A stretch of 64,000 bases of DNA from SIG607 sp045648445. GTDB lineage: Bacteria; Bacillota; Clostridia; Oscillospirales; Acutalibacteraceae. The notes under the pieces were generated by a model that saw nothing but the letters and a program-made list of their open reading frames with translations, ran no database searches and was not told where the DNA came from. Positions 33,606 through 41,234 of this stretch are shown here, one piece after another; the stretch's first letter is position 1; each line of letters begins with the position of its first letter. A program made the position numbers and the translations under genes. The stretch covers positions 62,001-126,000 of the forward strand of contig JAZRNY010000001.1 in the NCBI GenBank assembly GCA_045648445.1, written 5' to 3'.

Positions 33606-34225
33606 TACTTTATATACTCCCTTAAGGCATAGGTTTTTTCTCTTATAATTTGGGTTAGTCTTTCGTATTCTTTTTCATTCAGTTCGCCGTTTATATAATC
33701 GGTTATATTAAACGGTTCGCCTATAACAACCCTTGCCCTTTTAAAAAGCCCGTAATTGCCGTCGGTATAAACGGGGAGAATTTGTGCGTTACTTTTAGTT
33801 GCAATATAGGTTACTCCCGGTTTAAAGGGGAAAGATTTTCCGCCTACGGGAAGTCTGCCTTCGGGGAATACTGCAACGTTTCCTTTTTTGGCCAGTTCCT
33901 TAACGCTTTCCTGCATAAAACTTAAATCACAGGCATCGCGATTAATGTAAATACCGCCTATTGCAAAAAGGAAATTTGCAAAAAACTTACCTTTATTAAA
34001 AAGCACTTCAGCCATTAAAAAACGTATGGTTTTGCCAAAAAACACTATAAGGTAAAGCACAAAATCCATTAAAGATTTATGGTTTGATACAAGTATCATA
34101 CCTTTTTTTAGTTTTGAGTTTTTACCTACGCGGCAAATTTTAGGTTTAAAAAATATTAAAGCAGGAATAACTCCGGTGATTTTTACAAACCACAAAAAAA
34201 GTTTGTTAACGTTTTTTTGTTTCAT
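33605..34225 (-). CDS. PlsC-family acyltransferase (first)
   Basis: A 206-residue PlsC homologue. HxxxxD is NHKSLMDF near residue 48 and the second motif is FPEGRLPVGG near 118. A hydrophobic segment near residue 10-25 anchors it to the membrane. It starts 3 bases after the adenylation gene's stop. It differs from the next PlsC enough that recent duplication is unlikely. Confidence 0.9.
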   Translation of the reverse strand: MKQKNVNKLFLWFVKITGVIPALIFFKPKICRVGKNSKLKKGMILVSNHKSLMDFVLYLIVFFGKTIRFLMAEVLFNKGKFFANFLFAIGGIYINRDACDLSFMQESVKELAKKGNVAVFPEGRLPVGGKSFPFKPGVTYIATKSNAQILPVYTDGNYGLFKRARVVIGEPFNITDYINGELNEKEYERLTQIIREKTYALREYIK

Positions 34226-34228
34226 ATA

Positions 34229-36127
34229 TTAAAATTGCCTTTCTATATACTCACACATTTCTCGTACTGTGTATAAATACTTATCGTCACTTTGCGCTAC
34301 CAAATCGAATTCCTCTGCCAAAGCAGAAAGAACTGAAAAATACTGAATACTTGAAATTTCAAGATCAACCAAAAGGTTGGTATCAAGTTCTATTTTTTCT
34401 TTTTCTTCATCCAGTACCTTAGCGATAATTTCAATAACCTTTTCTAAAAGCGCCGTATTCTTAAAATCTTCATCGGTAAGTATTTCGCACTTTTCGAAAG
34501 GCATTATTTTAACGTTCGAATTTTCAATTTCCCTAATCAAATACTTTCGGCTAACCTTTATAGCGGTCGAAGCCATAATACTGTCAAAGGTAAAATAAAC
34601 CTGTTTAAGTTTAGAAGTCAGCGGTAACGTTTCGTTCACCGATTCAATATAAAGACGCATTTCTTCCCTTTTTTTAGCAGGAAGATAAGGACTTAATTGC
34701 ACCACCATAGAAAGAGTATCATTAATACCCAAAACGCTTACGTTTAAAGCATCCTTTAAATCGAACATTGCTTCAATAATATCAGGATTAATGTTTTCGC
34801 CGTTTTCACCTATTACGGCATCGCCCACTCTGCCCAAAATAAAGTATTTACCCTTTTGGTCACGTTCAACTATATCGCCCGTAGTAAAAACACCGTTATC
34901 ATAAATCTCTTTACCATCTTTTAAGCGTTTAAAGCATATAGACTGTCCCTCAACCTTTAACACGTTGTTTTGGTCAATACTGTATTCAACCGAACTAAAG
35001 GGTTTACCTATGGAGTTTTTGTTTCTTTCCTTTATTTTTTTAGAAAGTTCAACCGAAGTGATGCCTATTTCGCTCATACCAAAGCCGTTATAAAGCGGAT
35101 ACCCAAGACAGTTTATAAGTTTTAGCGCAGACGATTTTAAAAAACTGCCACCGCTGATGCAAAAAAGAAGACTGTCGCCGAAAAGTTTTTCGTTAACGCT
35201 TTTAAGCATTTTTTTGGCAAAAAACGCACCCGTTTTTACAGGCAAAATGCTTTGCATTTTTTCGGAAAAATCAAGCGCCTTTTGAAGTTTTTCGGCTTTT
35301 CCCTGTTGCTGAGCAGTTTTTAAAACCTTTTTTTCAACCGTATGCCAAAGCATGGGAACGGCAAAAATATGGGTTACCTTATGCATTTTACAGGTTGAAA
35401 GTATAGTATCGGCAGACATATCTTTCAAAAAAACTATGGTTCTTCTAAAAAAAGTAAACCAAAAATATACTGCAAAAAGCCCGAAAACGTGATAAAAAGG
35501 CAAAAATGCAAGTTGTTTTAAACTGCCTTTATAATGAGCGTAAATTTCATGATTTTCTTTTACTATTTTTTCGGTATTATAAATTTGAGCGCAAATATTT
35601 TTGCCGTTATAAAAACATACAGTTTCGCTAAGGCTTGTTCCCGAAGTGGCAAGGGCAATTTCATCTTCAAACTCATCCACTTCGCCAAAGTCACCCTCAA
35701 GAGAACTAAAGGGAATATAATTAAGGTCAAGATTGCCCTTTTTATCGCAAATAACAGTTTTTATACCAAGATTATGTATGATTTTTTCGGTAAGACTGTC
35801 GGGATGGCGCAAATTAACCAGATAAGGTTTATTACCGCTTTTTAAAACAGCCCAAAAAGCCACTACCCAGTTTATACTATTTTCCATAGCAAGTCCAACG
35901 TAATTATGCGTAGCGCCTATACTGTTGTAAATTGCCGAGGCTGTTTTTTCGATTTTTTCTTTAACAAAACCATAAGTATGCGTAGTAATTTTATAGCCGT
36001 CATTTTCTTCTGCCATAACTAAAGAAGGCTGACTGAAGGTTATGTTGTAAATAGTTTTTAAAGACTGTTCGCTTTCTTTAAGGCGGTCAAGAGAACCAAA
36101 TATTAACTCTTTATAAATTTTCTTCAT
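34229..36127 (-). CDS. ANL-superfamily adenylation enzyme fused to a carrier domain
   Basis: A 632-residue two-domain protein. Residues 1-540 are an acyl/aryl-AMP ligase: YNGFGMSEIG (A5), TGDIVERDQKGKYFILGRVGD (A7-A8) with GENINPD, and a C-terminal Lys in STAIKVSRKYL. The phosphate-loop motif is unusual: ATSGTSLSETVC near 160-171, where most members have SGTTGxPKG. Residues 555-632 are a carrier domain with Ser in LEISSIQYF. The enzyme may load its own carrier or pass acyl-AMP to the separate ACP. AAGGTG fits ATG 36127. It heads the operon adenylation-carrier, PlsC, PlsC, ACP, LRAT. Confidence 0.88.
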   Translation of the reverse strand: MKKIYKELIFGSLDRLKESEQSLKTIYNITFSQPSLVMAEENDGYKITTHTYGFVKEKIEKTASAIYNSIGATHNYVGLAMENSINWVVAFWAVLKSGNKPYLVNLRHPDSLTEKIIHNLGIKTVICDKKGNLDLNYIPFSSLEGDFGEVDEFEDEIALATSGTSLSETVCFYNGKNICAQIYNTEKIVKENHEIYAHYKGSLKQLAFLPFYHVFGLFAVYFWFTFFRRTIVFLKDMSADTILSTCKMHKVTHIFAVPMLWHTVEKKVLKTAQQQGKAEKLQKALDFSEKMQSILPVKTGAFFAKKMLKSVNEKLFGDSLLFCISGGSFLKSSALKLINCLGYPLYNGFGMSEIGITSVELSKKIKERNKNSIGKPFSSVEYSIDQNNVLKVEGQSICFKRLKDGKEIYDNGVFTTGDIVERDQKGKYFILGRVGDAVIGENGENINPDIIEAMFDLKDALNVSVLGINDTLSMVVQLSPYLPAKKREEMRLYIESVNETLPLTSKLKQVYFTFDSIMASTAIKVSRKYLIREIENSNVKIMPFEKCEILTDEDFKNTALLEKVIEIIAKVLDEEKEKIELDTNLLVDLEISSIQYFSVLSALAEEFDLVAQSDDKYLYTVREMCEYIERQF

Positions 36128-36136
36128 AATTGCACC

Positions 36137-36165
36137 TTGTACCTATAAATTTTATTTGGTATAAT
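36137..36165 (+). promoter_or_regulatory. Promoter of the phosphopantetheinyl transferase gene
   Basis: TTGTAC (36137-36142), 17-base spacer with extended TG, TATAAT (36160-36165). It overlaps the region of the divergent operon's promoter, so the two may be co-regulated. Confidence 0.75.
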
Positions 36166-36175
36166 AATCATAAGT

Positions 36176-36204
36176 ATTATATATGTAAAAATATATAAAG
36201 TCAA
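36176..36204 (-). promoter_or_regulatory. Promoter of the adenylation-PlsC-PlsC-ACP-LRAT operon
   Basis: On the minus strand TTGACT (36204-36199), 17-base spacer, perfect TATAAT (36181-36176). Its -35 overlaps the ribosome site of the divergent gene. Confidence 0.8.
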
Positions 36205-36217
36205 GGAGGGCAAAGAC

Positions 36218-36781
36218 TTGCAGATATTTTTAATTAATATTAATGAGTTTTCAGAAGAAAACTATAATCTTTGCCTTTCTTTTATGGATAAAAAAAGAAA
36301 AGATTACGTAAGTTCTCTAAAAAATCAAAAAGGAAGACTTTTAACCGTTGCTGCAGAATGGCTTACAAAACATAACGCTGCTAAAATTTTAAAAAAAGAC
36401 TTTGACGAAATAGTTATTTTAAGGGAAGAAAAAGGCAAACCCTACATTAAAGGTAATCCCATTTTTATAAGCGTCAGCCATTCGGGCGATTACGCAGCAG
36501 TAGGATTTCACACTTCTCCCATAGGTCTTGATATCGAAGTTTTAAAACCTATTGATAAACGCATAAAAAACAGAATATGCACAACGGAAGACTTAAAATA
36601 TATTAGTCAATGCCAAAATGAAACCGAGGAAAATTTAAAATTACTTGAAATTTGGACCGCAAAGGAAGCATATTTTAAAAAAATCGGCACCGGAATTACC
36701 AATTTTAAAAACATATCTTATAAAGATATAACTGCCACCCACAATTTTGAGAATTCACTTATTATAACAACGGTAATATAA
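36218..36781 (+). CDS. 4'-Phosphopantetheinyl transferase, Sfp type
   Basis: Transfers phosphopantetheine from CoA to a carrier-protein serine. TTG 36218 follows AAGGAGGG by 7 bases, giving 187 residues. Motifs are complete: NPIFISVSHSGDYAAVGF, GLDIEVLKPI (metal-binding Asp/Glu) and WTAKEAYFKKIGTGI. The 187-residue length is between AcpS and full Sfp. Its place divergent to an operon with two carrier domains strongly suggests it activates those carriers. Confidence 0.92.
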   Translation: MQIFLININEFSEENYNLCLSFMDKKRKDYVSSLKNQKGRLLTVAAEWLTKHNAAKILKKDFDEIVILREEKGKPYIKGNPIFISVSHSGDYAAVGFHTSPIGLDIEVLKPIDKRIKNRICTTEDLKYISQCQNETEENLKLLEIWTAKEAYFKKIGTGITNFKNISYKDITATHNFENSLIITTVI

Positions 36782-36815
36782 AAGGAGTATAAGCGTTTAC
36801 TTATACTCCTTTTTG
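36781..36815. terminator. Terminator between the PPTase and the talC remnant
   Basis: AAAGGAGTATAAG (36781-36793) pairs perfectly with CTTATACTCCTTT (36800-36812), followed by T. Confidence 0.9.
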
Positions 36816-36819
36816 ATAA

Positions 36820-37020
36820 TTAATTTTTAGGGTTAACTGACTCCCAGTCCCTTAAAAAGCGTTCAATACCGGCGCTTGTCAAAGGATGGTCAAGCATTTG
36901 AACAATAACGCGGTAAGGTACGGTTGCAATGTTACAGCCCGCCTTTGCCGCTTCGGTTACGTGTTCGGGTGAACGTACAGATGCGGCTATAATTTCGGTA
37001 TTACCACCCATTGCATCGGC
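36820..37020 (-). pseudogene. Fructose-6-phosphate aldolase/transaldolase (TalC-like), 3' fragment
   Basis: About 65 C-terminal codons of a TalC-type aldolase: NTEIIAASVRSPEHV, IATVPYRVI and HPLTSAGIERFLRDW. The family is about 215 residues, so roughly 150 N-terminal residues including the Schiff-base lysine are missing. The remaining frame runs into the deoR-like fragment on the opposite strand at about 37012-37020. No start codon or ribosome site is convincing. Confidence 0.85.
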
Positions 37021-37335
37021 GGAGAATCAGTAGATCATTCAGCGGTACTTTCAGGCATTCAGGCATTGCGTACTGTATCACAACTCAATCCGGATATTTT
37101 GTTCTTTTCATCTCAAAATCTTGATAAAAACGGTGTTATTTCCGACCCCATTGCCGAGGAAAACAATATCCGTTCACTAATGCTTGAACGAGCCAGGTTT
37201 TCGGTATTTCTTTGCGACAGCGAAAAATTCGGTACTACTTCACTCTACCGTTTGACCTCGGTAGATAACCTTGACGCTTGTGTATTTGATAAGCCCTACC
37301 CCGAACTGTCAACAAAATGTCGCATTATCGTTTAA
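37018..37335 (+). pseudogene. DeoR/GlpR-type sugar regulator, 3' fragment
   Basis: About 105 C-terminal codons of a DeoR-family effector domain: GGESVDHSAVLSG at the start (family 'GGE' segment), NNIRSLMLERARFSVFLCDSEKFG (sugar-phosphate sensing core, SKFG-like) and SVDNLDACVFD. The N-terminal helix-turn-helix and first half of the sensor are absent. It meets the talC fragment head to head, so the missing 5' halves and shared promoter of both genes were removed together, or the contig is chimeric here. Confidence 0.85.
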
Positions 37336-37351
37336 ACAGTAAACAAAAAAT

Positions 37352-37398
37352 AAACCGTTAGGTGTATCTGCAACCAGCAGACCTGCCTAACGGTTTTT
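37352..37398. terminator. Terminator hairpin after the deoR fragment and the deacetylase gene
   Basis: AAACCGTTAGG (37352-37362) pairs with CCTAACGGTTT (37386-37396); the loop holds a second small GCAG-type hairpin. It can serve both strands. Confidence 0.8.
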
Positions 37399-37400
37399 AT

Positions 37401-38273
37401 TTATCCGAATACTTTTTCGCCCGATTCCAAGCGTTTTGCCAATTCGCTAAAGGTAATAAACTCATAATCAAGTTTTTTAAGCATTTTTATAATGGTTTCA
37501 ATTTTTCGCGGGTAACTTTTAACCCCTGCCCTAAGATAATATTTATCGTAACCCTTTAAATTAGGGGTTTCGGGCATTTTTATCTTTGAAAGTTCAAAAG
37601 GATGAAGATAAAAAACGTAATATTTGTTATGACGCAAATAGTTATATAACATTGAAGCAAAAAAACTCCAATCCCCTATTCGCACGTATCCGCCGCCCGA
37701 AACCGGTATGCGAAGCCCGAAAAATTTATTAAGCGGCATACCGAACTCGTAAAAGCCGGAACAACTAAATATGTTTTCGGATATTTTTTTAAAATTCGTC
37801 GTGTCAATTTCTGCAGCATAATTTCTTTTTGGAAAATCAAACTTGCTTGAATCATAAACAAATCCAAGTTCACGAAGCACCTCAAGACGTGAATTATCAA
37901 GGCTGAAATAGGGGGCGCGATAACCTGTGATTTTTACACCGAAAGTTTCTTCAAGTTGTTTTTTGGCAAAACCTGTTTTCTCTTTAAATTCACTTCTTTC
38001 CATCGTAATGGGTGCCGCATGGTCAAAACCGTGAAGGGCAAGGTCGTGACCGTTTTCGATAAAGGTTTTTAGTTTATCTTTAACCTTTAATGCCGCATCG
38101 TTAACGGCAAACAAGGTTGCTTTTATATCGTATTTGTCAAGCAGTTTAATATATTCGTCAAGACCGTCGAGCATATCCTCTTTAATTTTAAGGTTGCTTT
38201 CTCTTATGCAACCGGTATCTGTAAGGTTTTCAAGGTCCATTGTAAATACCGCAAATTTTCTCCCCTTAATCAT
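37401..38273 (-). CDS. Polysaccharide deacetylase-family protein
   Basis: A 290-residue NodB-fold carbohydrate esterase (CE4). ATG 38273 lies 9 bases after GAGG; a TTG two codons upstream is less well spaced. The metal triad is visible: Asp in FTMDLEN and the two His in LHGFDHA. The catalytic-base region YRAPYFSLDN and the DSSKF segment are present. It lacks a signal peptide, so it probably acts on a cytosolic or membrane-linked N-acetylated glycan. The similar group in gene clusters is often linked to surface glycans. It follows the alpha/beta hydrolase by 11 bases. Confidence 0.88.
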   Translation of the reverse strand: MIKGRKFAVFTMDLENLTDTGCIRESNLKIKEDMLDGLDEYIKLLDKYDIKATLFAVNDAALKVKDKLKTFIENGHDLALHGFDHAAPITMERSEFKEKTGFAKKQLEETFGVKITGYRAPYFSLDNSRLEVLRELGFVYDSSKFDFPKRNYAAEIDTTNFKKISENIFSCSGFYEFGMPLNKFFGLRIPVSGGGYVRIGDWSFFASMLYNYLRHNKYYVFYLHPFELSKIKMPETPNLKGYDKYYLRAGVKSYPRKIETIIKMLKKLDYEFITFSELAKRLESGEKVFG

Positions 38274-38284
38274 ACGCAAAAACC

Positions 38285-39238
38285 TCAGTCAGCCTTTAAA
38301 AATTCAATTATAGTATTATCATATTCTTCCGTATTATTTATTCTTAAATGTGAATGTCCGCCCTTAGAAAACCATTTTAACTGTTTATCCTTAGAAGCGG
38401 TAGCAGCAAAAAGTTGTTTGCTTTTTTCAGGAATTGAAAATACGTCCTTTTCACCGTACAAAAACAACACCCTTTGATTAACCTTTTTAAAAAGTTTTAT
38501 GGGGGCTACCTTTTTATAGTCTGCACCTGCATATTTTTTAATAAAATACATTACAAGGTTAAGAACGGGGAAAGTAGGTCTGCCAAGTTCTTTCATATGA
38601 CGTAAAAACGTTTCTTTAAAAGAAGTAAAGCAACCTTCGGTCACAAGACCCTTTACTTCTTTAGGACAATTTTTATCGGTCATAGCCACAAGACAGGATG
38701 CCGTACCAACACAAATTCCGTGATAATAAACTTCGTTTATGCCAAAGTTATCAATAACAAAATTTGTCCATGCAATTAAATCTTCGCCCTCTTTAAAACC
38801 AATGGTATTGTAAATGCCGTCACTTATTCCGTGTGCGCGGGAATCAATAACCAACACGTTAAAATCTGCCTGCTGATAAGGTAAAGCAAAGTAGTAGGAG
38901 TATTTAAGACATTCGCATCTTCCGGGAAGTATGATAACACATCTTCCGCTATCGTTAAAGCGGTAAAATTCGCCATATAAGTTAAGGCCATCGTTAACAA
39001 TATGAACCTCTTGCATTTTGTCTTTATTGTTTTCGCCCCATAAAAGACCGCATTCCCACATAGAAACCTGTTCTTCATTTTCGAGACAGGAACATACTCT
39101 GCCCCATTTTTCCTTATCAGTCTTTACAAGTTGTTCTTTATATACTTTTTTTGCAATTGGAACAGTTTTTATAAGCATAAAAACTACCCCAGGTAAAAGC
39201 AGTACTAAAATTGCCAAAATAAGCCAAATCCACCACAT
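38285..39238 (-). CDS. Membrane-anchored alpha/beta hydrolase with Cys at the nucleophile position
   Basis: A 317-residue protein; ATG 39238 follows GGAGAG by 7 bases and gives an N-terminal membrane anchor (WWIWLILAILVLLL). The fold is alpha/beta hydrolase: oxyanion segment ILPGRCECLKY, strand with DSRAHGISDG, and the elbow GICVG, where the usual Ser is Cys176. Asp (YGEKDVFS) and His (GGHSHLR) are conserved. A Cys nucleophile is known in dienelactone hydrolase-type and a few other enzymes. Most similar bacterial proteins with this layout have Ser. It is encoded with the deacetylase. Confidence 0.82.
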   Translation of the reverse strand: MWWIWLILAILVLLLPGVVFMLIKTVPIAKKVYKEQLVKTDKEKWGRVCSCLENEEQVSMWECGLLWGENNKDKMQEVHIVNDGLNLYGEFYRFNDSGRCVIILPGRCECLKYSYYFALPYQQADFNVLVIDSRAHGISDGIYNTIGFKEGEDLIAWTNFVIDNFGINEVYYHGICVGTASCLVAMTDKNCPKEVKGLVTEGCFTSFKETFLRHMKELGRPTFPVLNLVMYFIKKYAGADYKKVAPIKLFKKVNQRVLFLYGEKDVFSIPEKSKQLFAATASKDKQLKWFSKGGHSHLRINNTEEYDNTIIEFLKAD

Positions 39239-39325
39239 AAAAATACTCTCCACATAAATAATATTAATTATTATAGCAAATAAAAATGAAAATTGCACTA
39301 TTTTTTTACAAAATGTTTCATATTG

Positions 39326-39354
39326 TTGAAAAATATAAAAAAATGTGTTATATT
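39326..39354 (+). promoter_or_regulatory. Promoter of the fak-plsX operon
   Basis: TTGAAA (39326-39331), 17-base spacer, TATATT (39349-39354), then AGGAGAAC and ATG 39385. Confidence 0.75.
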
Positions 39355-39384
39355 AAAATATATTGTTTTTTAGGAGAACATAGT

Positions 39385-40329
39385 ATGTCAGATTTTGTAA
39401 TTATTCCCGATACGTCTTGTGATTTAACTAAAGATTTACGAGAAAAATATAACATTCCCGACTATTTGCACGGCATTCTTTATCATCCCGACGGAAAAGA
39501 AGAACTTTCCACTCTTGACTGGGAAGAAATGACCGCCAAAGAGTATTACGACTCTATGAAAGGCAGAGCAGCCCTTTACAAAACAGCAACGCCTTTGGTC
39601 GGCGAAGTTTATGAAGTTTTTGAAAAATATTTAAAGCAAGGCAAAGACGTTTTATCTATTTCACTTTCTGCAGGACTTTCTTCGATTTATGAAAATAACC
39701 TTAAAGTAGCAAAGGATTTAATGGAAAAATACCCCGAAAGAAAAATTATTTGCATTGATTCTCAAAGGTATTCAACATCCCTTGCCCTTTTAATTATTGA
39801 AGCCGCAAAAAAACAGTCTGAAGGACTTTCAATTGACGAGGTTGCCGATTACGTCAACCAAATCAAGCACACAATTCATCAGATCGGTTCAATGGATGAC
39901 CTTTTCTTCCTTGTTAAAACGGGCAGAGTTTCTAACTTTAAAGCCTTATTTGGACAAATGATAGGTCTTAATATTCTTGCAGACTTTAACGAACACGGTA
40001 TGAGTGAAGTTATAGGTAAAATAAAGGGTCAACGCGATGCTATTGATATTTTTATCGAATATATGGCACAAACCGCTGTTGACATTGAAAATCAAACTGT
40101 ATTCGTAGCTCATACCAACCGAGAAGCCGCCGCTAAACTTTTGGCACAAAAAATTAAAGAACGCTTTAACCCCAAAGAAATCATTTTAAATACAGTTGGT
40201 ACCGCTTGCGGTGCAACCATCGGCCCCGGTCTTTGCGCCGCTTTTTATAAAGGCAACCCCACAAGTAAAGATATGATTTTTGAAAAAGAAACCATATCCA
40301 GAATAATAGAAAGCAAAAAAGTTAAATAA
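39385..40329 (+). CDS. DegV-family fatty-acid-binding protein, FakB type (first)
   Basis: A 314-residue DegV-fold protein that binds a free fatty acid and presents it to FakA for phosphorylation. ATG 39385 follows AGGAGAAC; the 33-residue upstream extension is not supported. It starts VIIPDTSCDLTKDL, has the fatty-acid carboxylate Ser region ISLSAGLSSIYEN, and ends with GTACGATIGPGLCAAFY. It is followed by a second DegV, fakA and plsX, the complete fatty-acid kinase set. Confidence 0.9.
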   Translation: MSDFVIIPDTSCDLTKDLREKYNIPDYLHGILYHPDGKEELSTLDWEEMTAKEYYDSMKGRAALYKTATPLVGEVYEVFEKYLKQGKDVLSISLSAGLSSIYENNLKVAKDLMEKYPERKIICIDSQRYSTSLALLIIEAAKKQSEGLSIDEVADYVNQIKHTIHQIGSMDDLFFLVKTGRVSNFKALFGQMIGLNILADFNEHGMSEVIGKIKGQRDAIDIFIEYMAQTAVDIENQTVFVAHTNREAAAKLLAQKIKERFNPKEIILNTVGTACGATIGPGLCAAFYKGNPTSKDMIFEKETISRIIESKKVK

Positions 40330-40343
40330 CGGGAGGCATAAAA

Positions 40344-41231
40344 ATGAATTTTGCAATTATTTCCGATTCTACCTGTGACCTTAATAATGAACTTCGTTCT
40401 AAGTATGAAATAGACTACGTTTATATGAACTACGTCATCGACGATACTGAATATCCTGCTACACTTGATTGGCAAACACATTCTCCAAAGGAATTTTACG
40501 ACCTTATGAGAAACGGAACCCGTGTTACCACTACTCAGGTACCAAGAGAAGTATTCGTTGAAAAATTCTCAAAATATCTTAACGAGGGTAAAGACGTTAT
40601 TTACATAGCATGTTCTTCTGCCCTTTCGGGTTCATATAACCTTGCAACCCTTATTGCTAAAGAACTTATGGCAGAATATCCCGAAAGAAAAATTTATTGT
40701 GTTGACTCTCTTATAAGTTCCTTTGGTCAGGGCGGTCTTGCCATAATGGCAGCGCAACTTCGCGCAGAAGGAAACACCGCAGAAGAGGTTGCATCTTTCC
40801 TTAACGAAAACAAACTTAAAATGAATCAGGTGGGCACCTGTGACACACTTGAATATTTGCGCAGAGCAGGTAGAGTTAAGGCATCTAAAGCATTTTTCGG
40901 AAATCTTTTCGGCGTAAAACCCATTATTATTTCCGACACTTTAGGTCAAAACTATGCCTATAAAAAGGCAAAGGGCGCACTTAACGCCAAACGCGCAATA
41001 GTAGAATATCTTGTAGAAGTGGTTGAAAAGCCCGAAGATCAAATTCTTTATATATCCCACGCAGATGATGAAGAAAGCGCTACAGCCCTTCGTGATTTGG
41101 CTATGGAACAAATCCCGTTTGCAGGTTGTCATATTGGATATATTGCTCCTATCGTAGGTTCCTGCGTTGGCCCCGGAACCATTATTTCCTTCTGTTACGG
41201 AAAAGAAGTTACCATAAAAGGTGATGATTAA
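40344..41231 (+). CDS. DegV-family fatty-acid-binding protein, FakB type (second)
   Basis: A 295-residue paralogue of the preceding protein: IISDSTCDLNNEL, TTTQVPREVF, the Ser region IACSSALSGSYNLA and GSCVGPGTIISFC. Two FakB proteins in other Firmicutes prefer saturated and unsaturated fatty acids respectively, so the pair may split chain types here; this is inference. GGGAGG fits ATG 40344. Confidence 0.9.
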   Translation: MNFAIISDSTCDLNNELRSKYEIDYVYMNYVIDDTEYPATLDWQTHSPKEFYDLMRNGTRVTTTQVPREVFVEKFSKYLNEGKDVIYIACSSALSGSYNLATLIAKELMAEYPERKIYCVDSLISSFGQGGLAIMAAQLRAEGNTAEEVASFLNENKLKMNQVGTCDTLEYLRRAGRVKASKAFFGNLFGVKPIIISDTLGQNYAYKKAKGALNAKRAIVEYLVEVVEKPEDQILYISHADDEESATALRDLAMEQIPFAGCHIGYIAPIVGSCVGPGTIISFCYGKEVTIKGDD

Positions 41232-41234
41232 TTT

